Source of the DNA: Lumbricus terrestris
Lineage: Eukaryota > Annelida > Clitellata > Crassiclitellata > Lumbricidae
DNA length: 64,000 nt
Direction: 5' to 3'
NCBI GenBank assembly: GCA_949752735.1
Contig: OX457036.1
Coordinates: 96,589,261-96,653,260 of the forward strand
Shown here: positions 1 to 11,991 of the stretch, in pieces
Layout: the number at the start of each line of letters is the position of its first letter
Position numbering within the stretch: the first letter of the stretch is position 1
Notes under the pieces: model-generated
The model's database searches: none
What the model was told of the DNA's origin: nothing
What the model saw: the letters and a program-made list of their open reading frames with translations, nothing else
Program-made: the position numbers and the translations under genes

Positions 1-274
1 TTTCAAGGACTGCATAAATTTTAAATCGACAAATAAAATTCGATTTTTAACGACATTCCGTAGGCCCTACTCTTTGCTTTAGAAGACAGGTTAAAATACG
101 CGACGCTCAATTTCGATAGTGAAGATGTTGCAAGAAATAAAATGTATGAAATGGGAGTGGGCCTTAATTGCTGGGTATGAAGATGAGATTACAACATTAC
201 AGCCTGCCCTTTATTCATATTGAAATAAAATAGTCTATAGGGACGATGATGAAGAGAGGGCAGTATAGCTGAAG

Positions 275-1029
275 CAGGGCCGACCTAAGGCATAGGCAAA
301 GCAGGCACTTGCATGGGGCTCCAAGTTATATAGCTATGTCCATAAAGAGGGCGCCATTTCCACAAGAGTGTATTTCAATATTTTTTAAACTTATACCATT
401 CTCCACAAAATTGAATATGATCCAGCCTTCAGTGTGCTAACAAAGAAATTATAATGAATTACTCAGTTGAGCGTAGGCCTACAAGGCCATAGCTATGGCA
501 ATGTTTTGGTTGTTTGAACACCCCCCCCCAAATGAAGTAATGTAAACATGAACTAATTATGCATTTGCTAGCACTTGACAGTGTGCAATGTAATTTTGAG
601 AAGAAAATAGTCGAAAATCGCCGAAAAGAGCGTTTTTAGGACGTCAAAAATTCGACGACTAACAACAGTCGTCAGAAATTTCGCCCAAAAAGTCGCCCGC
701 AGCGTGTACGCAAATCAAAATTCACGGTCAAGAAAATATCCCCCGAAATAAAATCCTGGCTACGGCCCTGTAAGGGTATACCGGCTCTGCCTAATTCATC
801 GTTTATTTTATTATTTTTATTTTTCATATATAACTATATTTCTGTTCACCTTGTAACTGTGTTGCGGCTTGTCAACCTGATTTCTGATTAAACGAATATA
901 TATATCTTTAGATTCTAACGTGGGCTGAACAATTGAGTGGGAAACTAAGGGCGCCAAATGCAGTCCTTATGCCTAGGGCGCCAATTGTATGCCTTGCCTA
1001 GGGCGCCACTTGGGCTAAGGCCGGCCCTG
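275..1029. mobile_element. Candidate non-autonomous DNA transposon with inverted ends
   Basis: The left end reads CAGGGCCGACCTAAGGC and the right end is its near inverse, ending CTAAGGCCGGCCCTG. A second internal copy of the 'AGGGCGCCA' sub-terminal motif lies near the right end. There is no coding potential between them. I could not find a clean 8-bp target duplication, so the hAT-type assignment is only suggestive. Another terminus-like string (GGCTACGGCCCTG, near 755-770) suggests nested elements. Confidence 0.4.
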
Positions 1030-1084
1030 CAGTAGTATATGATCCCTAAGGCTCTAAGCAAAGGCTCTGATGATGATGATGGTG

Positions 1085-1320
1085 CTCTGCCCGAAGGCAG
1101 GTTCATTGGCTTTACGCCCCTGGAGATGAGGTGAGTGAGGTGGTTTCCCGTTGCCTTCCCCACAGACAATGATGGGTAAGCAACTTGCCCAAGGTCGCTC
1201 CGCAGGAGCTTGCGCCCCTACGTCCCACACGTGCTAGCCCGAGATATCTAAATCTCTGAATGTCAACTCCCAGCCCGAGTCTTGAACCGCAGTCCGTTGC
1301 AACCAACAGACGAACGCCGC
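1085..1320 (-). mobile_element. Possible tRNA-derived SINE
   Basis: On the minus strand the segment starts with a tRNA-like head: a box-A-like AAGCGAGAGCGG and a box-B-like GGTTCAAGACTC. An unrelated body follows that includes the phrase ACCTTGGGCAAG, also seen in the better SINE copies at 11.2, 22.5, 36.6 and 61.3 kb. The 3' end is unclear. A real tRNA gene is unlikely because no cloverleaf can be drawn. Confidence 0.3.
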
Positions 1321-1384
1321 TCTCGCTTACCAGTGTAGCTAACTAGGCCCTAAGTAACTATATTATAGTGTAGAGTTAAAAACT

Positions 1385-2075
1385 GGTTGCCGTCGTCCCC
1401 GGTGGATTGCGTGAGCGTGCCTCTGAAGGCTATGTCGCTGAATCTTTGAGTGCATGTAGATAAACGTTGGAGCAGGTGCACAGTCTCCGATTGTCCAGGA
1501 GACGGCGGTCACGGCGCCCCAACTCCATCAAGAAATCGCGACCTGACGGGGTTAAGCGATTCGATGGCGACGGGGACGAAGTCGTGGATGACCGGAATGG
1601 TTGAATATTTTTTCGCTCTTCCGTTTCGCGACGTGTTCGGCTGCACCTCCAGGCATTTTAATGCGTTAATGTGTAAGTAGAAGGTACATGTAGCACACGT
1701 ATGTAGACTATGTATGCATCCCATGCGACATACTCGCCCCTCGTCCAGGGGACCATGCAATGCTGCTCCATCCGGTCTCTTACCATTCATGCAGATCAGG
1801 CCCGGTGGCCCCTTCGAGCTTGTTACCGTATATAAGCTCTCACATGGGCTTTCCAGATAATATCATTCACGGCGAAGTGGCGGGCAGTTCTCCTTGTAGA
1901 TTGTCTACAAACTAGGCCACCAGTACATGGTGTCCCCTGGATCTGGGACCTCACCGCACTGGCATTGATGTGGTGCCACGGGTCCCAGGTGGAGGCCAAC
2001 CGCAACCAACGCGGCCTCGTTGCTGATACCCAGTCTTCAAGAGACCACCGGAACAGTCGAGAGCCAGTCACCAGC
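1385..2075 (-). pseudogene. Degraded retroelement C-terminal coding remnant
   Basis: Minus-strand frames carry short blocks typical of the C-terminal end of an invertebrate retroelement polyprotein: DGKRPDGA-like (here NGKRPDGAA), then HFVPVA-like (here HDFVPVAIES), and an upstream block ending NDIIWKA. The blocks lie in different frames with stops between them, so the copy is dead. The family is recognised only by these recurring blocks. I cannot assign a clade, and it has no role in the neighbouring genes. Confidence 0.45.
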
Positions 2076-3548
2076 GTGGGTCGATGTCACCGCACCCAGC
2101 CTTACTGGCTGAACTTCCTGGTGCTGAAAAATACTGTCATTTCGATTATCTGCGTCTTAGTCCAACTTATTTCACAAAAAAGATATTGAAAGTATGTCTT
2201 ACCTGGTGTAGCGGCGCATACAAGAGTCAGAAACCCGTAGAGGAACAAAGCAACGGGTCGACGCATTTCTCACGGTCTGAACACCACAAACGGTGTAATC
2301 AACTTTCGCCTTGAAAATAGTCTAATACAGTCAGAGTCGAAAATCTTTGAACTGATCACAATTAATTATTACTTTGAACAAGATCACTGACTGACCACAA
2401 ACTGAATTTTCTAGCAATAGAGACAAACTTTCTCGTAAAGAACACCCAACATAAAATCCGCTTTCGCGCAGTCCACACAAATTCAATTGTGTCTATTGAA
2501 TCCTAAACATAATTATCTTCAATGCTGAACAGAATCGCAAACTCAAAATTCCAGTTATCCGATAGAGAATTCGCAACAGACGAACCTATAGGCGTATCCT
2601 AATAACTCCAATGAATGCAGACAACAGCTTCCCTGCGACTGTTTTATAAGTGCATCTGAAATAATCAGACCGCGTTAGAAGACGACATTCAATCGGACCA
2701 ACAATCCTTAGACACACGACGAATAGCAGCGATTCATCCGAAACACAATCGTGTCGTGTAGTGAAGTTCAATTCCGACTGAACAGCAGCAGCACCTCCGC
2801 TAAGCTCGTGTTCAGATGTTGCATTTACTTTCGAAGAATAATATTATTGCGCAGTGATGCAAGAACCTTTCCTGGATTCCGTAATTCCTGCCAGAACCAA
2901 TTTAGCGTCCTCTAGGCTAATCCAGATCTCTAGATTCTCTTCCCTTGCGACATGGCTTAGCCTAATTAGATACCGGCGTCGTCCTGTCTTATGTAACTAT
3001 AGTCTATAATAGTAGTCGTGCATCAAGTAAAATTCCCTTGCATAAAAGAACCAGGTCGTCTATCCAAATGCTGCAAACACAGAACTAAAATAATTTATAT
3101 CTCGTTCATAACTTACCTAATTAGCTTCATATACTTATGTCATATTACACGAACAAAGTCCATGTTCAGTTGTCTCTGTTCAAAGCTGGCGTCTCAACAG
3201 ACTGTTAGTTTAGTCGCATGAGCGAGATGCTTGCGAAGACCTAGCTATAGGCTATAGCGTATACCTAATATGCCTGTCTGAGTCTGGATGTTTTTATGCT
3301 TCTATGTTCTGTGCATCGAAGTAAAGATCGAAGGCTGCAGACGATATCGATTGTCGATATGATGAGACTGTCCTATAATTCAGGTTTATCTGCTGATGTC
3401 GTCCATGCATGCTCGGAATAATTCGTTCGGCTAAATCGATGCCAACGATCATGAAGACTGAAGATGCCGGATCCAATAATCATCGTTAGGATAGCGCGTT
3501 CGGATCGATATCGTAAACCTACGTGCAGTTCTGTATTCAACCATTGTT
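2076..3548. other. Intergenic, no gene seen
   Basis: No exon-like frame with splice borders, RNA gene or clear repeat was recognised in this stretch. Its short ORFs have no family signature. Confidence 0.5.
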
Positions 3549-3559
3549 ATCATCATCAT

Positions 3560-3638
<79 letters not shown>

Positions 3639-3674
3639 TTTTCATCATCATCTTCTTCTTCATCATCATCATCG

Positions 3675-3746
<72 letters not shown>

Positions 3747-3858
3747 ATCATCATCATCATCATCATCATCATCGTCATCATCATCATAATCATCATCATC
3801 ATCATCATCATCATCGTCATCATCATCATCGTCATCATCATCATCATCATCATCATCT
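3549..3858. repeat. Long (ATC)n trinucleotide microsatellite
   Basis: About 310 bp of nearly pure CAT/ATC repeat, with a few TTC, GTC and AAT interruptions. Because the unit is three bases, several frames stay open on both strands and encode runs of His, Ile, Asp or Met. These are artefacts, not proteins. Confidence 0.97.
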
Positions 3859-4754
3859 TCGTAATCAACATAATAATAATGATAGTAATCATTATCTTCA
3901 TGATTATTAGCATTGATTGCTGGAGGTTCTCTTCGCAAACGACCCTCTTGGGGTATGCAATGAGTACTTAATTGTGGGGGTCTTGAGAAAGACTGGGTCG
4001 AGGGATAAAACCTCTGCAGCCCATATGATTGATTGTATATCACCCTGGAAATGGCGAATGCAGCCATGGGCGCCCGCACATAGGGGCAAGAGAAGGCACT
4101 TGTCCCCTCCCTGGAAAATCGATTTCCTATTTTTTAACTATACTACTTTAGGTTTTTAACTAATTTCTTCGCACTAAATTGCTAATTATGTTACAAAATT
4201 ATACTGAACGTGCAACTGAGAAATTGACATAATTTTGAAAACCTCTGTGAAAAACAACCGTGTTCTTAATTTTATGCTTTGCATTTTCAAGCTCTTGTTA
4301 TAAAAATCGACCGTGATCATTGTTTTTGCGGCTCCCCTCCTGCAAAAACTTCTGCGTGTGCCCATGAATGCAGTCTATTAGTTCTAGGCGTGGCTATAAG
4401 CACTTAGCATAGGTCTACAAACTCTACAATCTACATTGAATTTTGAAGCCTGCTAAGGTGTGAAGCGAATGAGAACGCATGAGAACAGCATTCCCACTTC
4501 TCTCGAAATTCTCTGCCTGCCTGCCTGCCTGCTGCTTACTATTCACGAAGTGACGGAACCCAGGCTATAATAGGCCTACATCCATTCCAACAAAAACTTT
4601 TCTTGGTCGCGGCCCACTACATGGCCACTACATTCCCGCTGCTCACCTAAACCACTTTGGCCACTGATTGAGTTCTGTTTTGTCGCAACGAAGTTATAAT
4701 ATATAGTTTGCGCTGGCGTACAAAAAATAAACACTCCACCTCTTACCTTTCTGT
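3859..4754. other. Intergenic, no gene seen
   Basis: Unique-looking AT-rich DNA with a short CTGC tandem run near 4515. No coding exon, RNA gene or recognisable transposon was found. Confidence 0.5.
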
Positions 4755-5267
4755 ATATAATATTATATCCTGACTTGACTTACTTTGACTTATGGCCCCG
4801 GCGAAGCTTCCGCCCGCATCAGCCGCTCCTTTATGGATAGCCTCCAGTCGTCCCTGTCCTGTGCTCTCCGCGTCGCCTCTCCCACGGTTAGTCCCATCCT
4901 CAGGCAGTCCTCTTCTGCTACATCCACCCATCGCTTCCTGGGTCTGCCTCTTCTCCTCTTTCCATGCACATATCCCTGCAATGCCACCTGTGGATATCTT
5001 CCACTTTGCATTCTGACGACATGTCCGAAGTACCGCATTCTTCTGATCTGAATCCTGTCCACAATGTCTCGTTGTATCTTCAGTCTGCTGTGTATTTCCG
5101 TGTTTCGTATCCTTTCCCTCCTTGTGACCCCTTCTATCCTTCGCAGGCACGTCATTTCGAATACCCTCAACCGTCTTTTCTGTGTCTCCTTCAGCGTCCA
5201 CGTCTCTGAGTTGTATAACAGTACGCTCAGCACCAAGGTCTCGTATATTTGCACCTTGGTGGTATAT
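4755..5267 (-). pseudogene. LINE reverse-transcriptase C-terminal fragment
   Basis: The minus-strand frame contains the familiar C-terminal signature of RTE/CR1-like non-LTR retrotransposons, in this order: YNSETWTL, then RRLRVFEMTCLRRI, RRMRYFGHVVRM, GRPRKRWVD and ATRRAQDRDDWR. This part lies downstream of the RT palm; the palm and the endonuclease are missing, so the copy is 5'-truncated. The frame is open for about 170 codons, which suggests a fairly young insertion. It is not a host gene. The exact clade needs a tree. Confidence 0.8.
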
Positions 5268-6128
5268 ATCCTAAAAGTAGTGTAATATGTAAGTCTCCGA
5301 CAAAATCTCGGAGCCCACAAATCTATAGACTTGCATGGGCGGTTGGATGGTGAATAGTTGACGAATGTAGGAGGGCTGAGGGGTTTGAAGAGCGTTAATT
5401 GTAGGTTAGAGATACAATTTTGCAATGGACGCGCTGAGGGTCTTTTAGCCAATGAAGAGACGCACTTAATTGAGAACAGGCCTACGTAGGCCTATGCCTA
5501 ACTGTAAAAAGTGGCTCCAATCATACGAGATAAGGATCGATCGTCAACACACAGAATATCATCCATAACATCTCCGTTTTCTAATACTCGATCCTTCACC
5601 CTCAGAATCTGAGCCTAAACCTACGCGTCTTCGTTCTATTTATAAGGCAGTCTATAAGCTTAGTAAGTTTTTTAAAGGTGTTTAAGTGGCTTTTTGGTTT
5701 TCCGCGGTAATTGACTTACAATGGTCGATTACAATTACTTTGCACAATCCCTCGACCGTGCAATATTATTTTACATATTGTAATAATGTAATAATAAGGC
5801 TGTTAGTATGTTTTGCTTAAAACGAGCTATAAAACATAATTATTTTCTTGTATCAACTGATTTATTACCATTATCAAACTAATTGACGCGACGGCAGCGC
5901 CTCTAGTAACCGACTGCTCTTGAGAAGCCTTGTCTCAGCATTTAGCCTAAAGTCCTAAAATTTAATGCGCAATAGATATAAAAATCTGCAAAGATTGCGC
6001 CTATTCAAAGCTTTCTTCATTTGAAAGGAAAAACGCTATTCCCAGAAATGCTGTTTCATAATTAAAGCAACAGTTAGGCTAGGCATGTAGGCCTAGGCTA
6101 TTATAATAAGCCAGTTCAGCATTAGCAA
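5268..6128. other. Intergenic, upstream of THAP-like gene remnant
   Basis: AT-rich with no coding signal. Two TAGGCCTA 8-mers occur here (near 5498 and 6090). Confidence 0.45.
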
Positions 6129-6140
6129 TGCGCATGCGCA
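6129..6140. promoter_or_regulatory. NRF1-type palindrome TGCGCATGCGCA
   Basis: Perfect match to the NRF1 consensus YGCGCAYGCGCR, a strong housekeeping-promoter element in animals. It lies about 190 bp upstream of the first ATG of the THAP-like remnant, where a core promoter would be expected. A CTTCCGG ETS-like core follows at about 6156. Confidence 0.55.
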
Positions 6141-6327
6141 GCCAGTTTGCTTCTGCTTCCGGGGCATAGGTCAATGTTCATAACAACCGTTGATAAGTGA
6201 TAACAACACTGCTAATATCGAGATGCTGTGATCTTGTCTGAAGCGATTATAAATATTTGATTGATTAATCGATATCAGTTCGTAGTAAATTTCTTTATAG
6301 GATTATTTAACCGGTGCAAAAGTGCGT

Positions 6328-8401
6328 ATGTGTGCGGTAGTTAGTTGCGGGAGTGGAGAAAGACAATCTGCGAAGTCCATGCAACAGGGGTGTTGTTCAC
6401 TATGTCCAGCGCCAGTTGAACCATTTACATCCGGAATGGACAAAATTGGTAAGATGCTAATTTTGCTTTCTTTATTTTCACTTATCTGAATTGATGTTAC
6501 CGGGGATGTGTGGGGCGTTAGCGAATCGGACAAGACACTGACATGGAGACTGCCATGGGGAGCAAGAGGACCCGAGTTCGAGCCTCGTAGGGCAGGTGTG
6601 CTTTGTAGGCTGCTATTAGCGCCGTGTATCGCAGGCTGTCTGTTCTGTTAGTACCATAGTTAAGATTGATGTTAATCAAGACTGTTGCATAACGTAATGT
6701 ACAGGGCAGTGCGGTTGCAGGTGTTTTATTAAAGAACAGACAGAACGAGTTCCACGCTCTAAGCTCTCTGTTCCCACCTAAAGTCATTCCATATTATAAC
6801 CTGCGACCCTGTCCAAATGATTTTACCTTGCCGGTGAGGTACAATAAAAATTTCATCCCGTTGGAATGGTTGGGTAAGCATCATTAACACATATGCAATT
6901 ATTTCAGGTTAACAGGAAAGGTGTTGATGGAGGGAACTGGAAACCATCTGCACACCATCGCATTTGTTCACAGCACTTTCCTGATGGTCACCCAACCGAT
7001 GAAAATATTTTAAAATCTTAAAATGGGGTACGTATCTTGTGCTAGTGTGTATCTTGTGCTACTGTGCAATTTAATTTACTTCATTGACCTAAGTCAGTGG
7101 TGTTTTTGCATTGAGGGAACCTTTCTCAAAGTACTCATGTGCTCGCGGATGTTTCACCCTTCAAGGATTTCAAGATAATTGGTCTAATTGTTACTTTCAA
7201 TTTTGGATAATGTTTAGATTTACATTTCTAAACTTTTGATGAAATTTATTTCTCGTTCAGACTATAATACCATGTTACAAATGCATGCTTTAGTAGAATA
7301 TTGAAAAATAGTCTGTATTCTGTATCAGTGTAATGGGCATGCTGTGTTAAAGTATTTTCATCAAGCATAGCGCAAACTTTCTGCCTGGTGGCTTCAACGT
7401 ATAAGAACTTCACAACGTGACATGACTCAGAGGAATCATAGAGACTAAGAGATAGATGTAGCCCTAAACAGAATAATTTACCAAGAATAATTTACTCTTA
7501 ACAGACAAGAGTCGTTTTCACTTTCTGTTTTATGGTGGTCAATGGTCATGCTAGAAACCCGACTCACATAGATAACTAGCGAAGAGCTGCTTTCGAATTT
7601 GCATATTCTGAGCAATAGCTGGATATTTTTTCCGAACAGATCGTGCATATGGTTCTAAACCAATGGTATAATTTCCGTGTAAGCTTACTTTGTCTAAGCA
7701 ACATTTTGGAAACATATCAAGTCATGAGTAGATTCATTCATAGGGTTATTCGTATTGTATAATCACATATAAAATGCAACAATCGGTTCACCTTATTCAG
7801 GGGGGCAAATCCGGCCATGGCCCACCGTTTAGAAATTTCTTCATTGTTCACCATCTATTCTGGCATGGAAAGTGGACATACCCCATGCACCCCATTGAGA
7901 CTCAACAGAGAGTAAAAGGGAAAAAGTAGTGTATGACTGAAAAAGGTCATCAGCTATTTTGACGGAGAAAATGGTATGTTTTTCTGGGAAATGGTATCTT
8001 CTTGCCGGAGATTTTGGCCAAAGGACTAAAAAGTCATCAACTTTTTGGCAGATAAAACGGTATCTTTTTCCTCAGAATATGACAAATGACTAAAAAAAGG
8101 TCATCAGATTTTTCGACGGCCAAAGACGAAATTTTTTCCCCTGTCTGAAGACCGAAAATTTTGGCTCCCCTTCGAAATTTTCTGTATCCGTTCCTGCTCT
8201 TATTAACAATTTAATATTAGTTTAATATTGTATAATTTTCAATGATGATTTCAGATATGCTGTGCCAGTTAAAAAGCAAAGACCTCCACCAAAACCACGA
8301 CAATGCCTTCGACCAAAAAGAATGAAATTGGACGTTGAATCTGGTGTTTCATGGCAATTCAGGTTCCACCTCATGTCATGGATTCTATTGTCAGAGACAT
8401 G
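6328..8401 (+). pseudogene. THAP zinc-finger gene remnant (three exons)
   Basis: Exon 1 (6328-6448) begins M-C-A-V-V-S-C, a THAP-style first Cys pair, and ends at a GT donor. Exon 2 (6908-7027) encodes the second half of a THAP domain: GNWKP, then RICSQHF (the C2CH Cys and His) and HPTDEN. Exon 3 (8255-8401) continues YAVPVKKQRPPPKPR, as THAP proteins often do after the finger. THAP domains bind DNA and occur in regulators and P-element-like transposases. The reading frame breaks inside exon 1, where the CxxxC start and the EWTKL end are in different frames. It breaks again near the end of exon 2, where a stop precedes the LKMG that should join exon 3. I therefore call it a decayed gene. A SINE sits in intron 1. 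Confidence 0.55.
6511..6745 (+). mobile_element. tRNA-derived SINE, family B
   Basis: The box-B-like GAGTTCGAGCC is followed by a body shared with the copy at 22931-23150: TGCTTTGTAGGCTGC, then GGCTGTCTGTTC and TTAAGATTGATG-like blocks. The box A region is worn. It lies in the first intron of the THAP-like remnant. Confidence 0.6.
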
Positions 8402-9465
8402 ACAGATCATACAGCTTGTCACAGAGCTGTAACAGTACCTCAAATGAACTAAGGAATAATGATCATCAACAGAATATATGTGGCGTGTACAATTTATCAA
8501 AATAACTGTTTTCTATATATCTTAATTATAAGTACAATTATAAGTACAATAAGACAGATAATTACCAGTAGCATTAGTTAATACCTGTGGCTTAATATAA
8601 AAACTTAATTCAAGAGGCTGAAGAGTACGCGTGATGTACGCCAGTAATTCCCAAAGTGGTGGTGGTATGATTGCTGGTCCGCAGAAAAGAGTTAAAATAG
8701 AATTTTTTAAACTGTATTTATTAATTTATTTGTTTGAAATCATGAAATTATTCGAATTGTTGTCCAAAATTTATTCAAATTTCTGTCTTAATATTTAAAA
8801 ATTTGAAATAAATCAACATGCCTTATTTTAACTTGCCAGATGGAGAATTCAAGCAATTTAAATTTATTCTAAATTCGCTACATCGATGACTGCAGTCAGT
8901 TTCGAGCTTATTTATGTTTATCTATGGTGAGCGAGTCCTAGTAAACGCTAGATGCAGAATTAAAAAATTGTAAAACATAATATAAAACTTTTAGTTTAAA
9001 ACTTTAAATATAAACAAATGTCTTTGAATGAAAAAATGAGCAAATGTAGGCAAACAAATCTGGAAAAAAACAGCAGACGCAAATGGTTAAAAGCACCAAG
9101 GTTGGTGTTTGCGCATTGAAGGCATCTTTCCTTGCATCTCTACGCATCGCAAAGGCCATTATTATTATTATTATTATTAAACTGTCATTTATTTATGGCA
9201 CACCTAAAAAAAAAGAATCTTGCACAAATAGAGTTTAACAGCAAAGTCTACTCATAATAAATCTTAAGCAAATAAGGCTTCAACTGCATGTAAATGTAGG
9301 CTAATTGTAAATAGCCTTAAAATTTAGTCTTTATAATTTAGGTCGCTTTTGTTTACCATCGCCATTTAGGCCTAAGTTAGCAGTCTGCGAGCTTCACCAA
9401 AAATTATTGCCACTCCGCGGCCTACTGAAGTTTGGGAACCACTGACGTACGCTATCCTGACATAA
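8402..9465. other. Intergenic, AT-rich
   Basis: No gene seen. It contains an (ATT)n run near 9160-9178 and one TAGGCCTA near 9368. Confidence 0.45.
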
Positions 9466-10545
9466 TTGGTTCCTCTTAACTGGTTCAAATCTTACCTTTC
9501 AGATCGTTCTCAGATGGTCGTCCTTGGTGATTCCAGAACGACCTGGGTTAAAGTTAACTTTGGAGTCCCTCAGGGCTCAGTCCTCGGCCCAATCTTGTAT
9601 CTACTTTACACTGCTGACATTCCTTCTTTATTTGCTAAACACTTGGCCACTGGCCACCTGTATGCCGACGATGTCCAGACCTTTGTACATGGTCCTCCTG
9701 CTGATCAGGTTGCTCTTGTGGAACTGATTCACTCCTTGTCACATGATCTTCACTCTTGGATGTCGGCCAATCGACTTTGCCTTAATCCCACTAAGATGCA
9801 ACTGATCTGGTTTGGTACTAAGCAACAGCTCCTTAAACTTAACTTCCCACTCTTGTCCTCAATGTACCCTGACTTTACATTTTCATCTAGTGTCCGTGAT
9901 TTGGGTGTAACTCTTGATAGCACCCTTTCGTTCTCTGATCACCTCTCCCAGTTGACACGCTCATGTTACTATCACCTGAGGCGTCTGAGAGCCATCAGAA
10001 GATCTGTTTCCTCTTCTGTATTTAAAACCATTGTTCATGCCTTTGTCTGCTGTCGAATTGACTACTGCAACTCACTATTTGCTGGGCTTCCCAAAGTTCG
10101 CTTATCCTCTCTTCAGTCAGTTATGAACTCGGCAGCCAGACTTATTGCTCGTCTACCTCGCTACTCCCACATTTCTACTTACATGACTGATGTCCTACAC
10201 TGGCTTCCCGTTGCTTCTCGTATCCAATTCAAGGTACTGCTCTTAGTTTCAAAAACTCAAACTGGACAAGCTCCTAAATATCTTTGTGACTTGATGCATA
10301 AACCCCTCTCTGCAGTCTCTTCCCGCCCTCTCCGGTCTGCTGATCGACTAGATCTCTTGGTTCCAAGGGCAAGAACTGCCATGGCTCAACACCGTGCCTT
10401 TGCCATTGTAGGCCCTTCTCTGTGGAATGACCTCCCTCCCACTATCCGTAGTAAGATCTTATTGGGGGTTTCATCTTCAGCTCTTCGTTACTTGAAGTCT
10501 TTTTTATTTCCTCGGGGCTGCCACGCTGAGAGCGCCTCTGAATAG
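9466..10545 (+). CDS. LINE reverse transcriptase, 5'-truncated ORF2 fragment
   Basis: An uninterrupted 359-codon frame encoding the second half of a non-LTR retrotransposon RT. Motif GVPQGSVLGP is at residues 33-42 and catalytic YADD at 66-69, followed by the thumb region (IDYCNSLFAGLP, AARLIARLPRYSHI, VLHWLPV) and the common end AFAIVGPSLWNDLPP. The endonuclease and first RT motifs are absent, so this is a typical 5'-truncated insertion and the given ATG is not the true start. Lack of stops points to recent insertion. It belongs to the CR1/L2/jockey group by motif style. Its 3' end (GAGAGCGCCTCTGAATAG, then GGCGCTTT and an ACAAT pentamer run) recurs as many dead tails in the window. Confidence 0.88.
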   Translation: MVPLNWFKSYLSDRSQMVVLGDSRTTWVKVNFGVPQGSVLGPILYLLYTADIPSLFAKHLATGHLYADDVQTFVHGPPADQVALVELIHSLSHDLHSWMSANRLCLNPTKMQLIWFGTKQQLLKLNFPLLSSMYPDFTFSSSVRDLGVTLDSTLSFSDHLSQLTRSCYYHLRRLRAIRRSVSSSVFKTIVHAFVCCRIDYCNSLFAGLPKVRLSSLQSVMNSAARLIARLPRYSHISTYMTDVLHWLPVASRIQFKVLLLVSKTQTGQAPKYLCDLMHKPLSAVSSRPLRSADRLDLLVPRARTAMAQHRAFAIVGPSLWNDLPPTIRSKILLGVSSSALRYLKSFLFPRGCHAESASE

Positions 10546-10610
10546 CTAGTCTGTAAGAGGCGCTTTAAAAATGCTCATATACAATACAATACAATACAAT
10601 ACAATAATTA
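10546..10610 (+). repeat. LINE 3' end with (ACAAT)n tail
   Basis: The sequence after the RT stop includes GAGGCGCTTTAAAAATGCTC and about five ACAAT units. This is the 3' terminal repeat of the LINE above. Confidence 0.75.
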
Positions 10611-11146
10611 CACGTCGCTCAGCAACAACGAGAGTATCAACAAATCAGTGCAAAGATAGCGTCGTAAAAAGTACAGTTTGGACAGTTGGGACAGAAGGCC
10701 AACGGAAAAGGCATCCGAGTTGTGGAGACTGGTTCGGATGGTTGATGTTGTGAATAGATTCGAGCCTCGAAGATCGGATCAGGCAGGACAGAACGTCTTC
10801 GTGTTTGAGTTGCCGTTGTACCACACCTCCTTGATCCCGGCCTGATGAGATGCGAGATAGCTGAATGCCTTTCCTGAAAAAAGATATGTGGAAGAATTTC
10901 AGTACAATAAATCCATGTTACACTTCTATGTTATATATTATGCATGTGTAAAAATATTGTGTTTCATGCTTGAAGGCGTGTGGAGTGTGTTTTTGGTGTT
11001 TCAACACACCCACCCCAAATTAAATAATGTAAAAATGAAATAATGAATTTACTAACACAAGATGTAAGAACTAAGAGGATTTAATTTTGAACCTCTTATT
11101 TCTATGAGAAATTTTCCAATACAATAAATAACAACGATGATCTAAT
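10611..11146. other. Intergenic, no gene seen
   Basis: No exon or RNA gene was recognised. Part of it (about 10975-11070) resembles 487-560, suggesting one more dispersed repeat. Confidence 0.4.
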
Positions 11147-11378
11147 CATGTTTGTTTTGTTTGTATGTGCACTTGTTATAGCGCCCCGTCAAGCTTACTA
11201 CTCAGAGGCGCTCCCGACTACAGAGCGGACACTGCATCGGAGCTTCATGCTGAAGCCCTGAGCAATTGTGAGCGAAGGACTTGCCCAAGGTCCCATGTGG
11301 CGACTTGAGGTGTATTCGAACCTGCAACCCTTCAGCTGCAAAGCAACAAACATACCCACTACACCACCACGCCCCACA
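11147..11378 (-). mobile_element. tRNA-derived SINE, family A
   Basis: Read on the minus strand: a GGGGCGTGGTGGTGTAGTGGG-like head (box A), a box-B-like GGTTCGAATAC, ACCTTGGGCAAGTCCTTCGC, a stretch ending GGGAGCGCCTCTGAGTAG, and a tail CTATAACAAGTGCACATACA. This matches the copies at 22469, 36498 and 61239. The last third resembles the 3' end of the local LINE. Confidence 0.85.
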
Positions 11379-11991
11379 ATGATGATGATGTGGAACTGCT
11401 CAAGTTCTGAATAATTATTTCAGCTGAGTATTTACATTGGAAGATTTGAGGACGTTCTTGAACTCAAACATTTTAAACATTTTTAGACAGTGGTGGAAGA
11501 GGGTTAACAAAACTAATGTTGACTAAAGAAAAGTGTTTGAATAACTGAAAAGGCTAAAATCTGCAGACAAGTCCACATGCATAGATGAACTGCATCCTAA
11601 ATTTTTACATGAAGTGACAGAAGAAATTGGAATCAGTTGATTCGTTTGCTTGTCGGCTTGCTCAAGATTGAGTAAACACACCCTGAAACAAATCCTGGCT
11701 ACGGACTTGGCAAGCATGCATAATGGGCCAATACGGCCCCACACGTTATTCGGATGTGCCACAACATGTTTAGTTGCCAACTTCTAACCAACCTAGACAG
11801 GTTTTGAGATAACTTGGCACGGGAAATTTAATATTAATGTATATCCTTATACGCTTTACTAGTCAGATATACTGTAGCATTTTTAAATGTCTGAACGTGT
11901 TGGATTATGACTACAGTAAAAAAACAATCTGCCATCGTTGGTTTAGCGACCTTCGTGACATAGTAGTATTTGAAATTAATAACATGCCAAC

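Noticed and set aside
3449..4079. Long open frames encoding poly-His, poly-Asp, poly-Met
   Set aside because: They are all phases of the ATC microsatellite, with no start context or splice structure.
4785..5285. Several + strand ORFs over 4785-5285
   Set aside because: Antisense shadows of the minus-strand LINE fragment.
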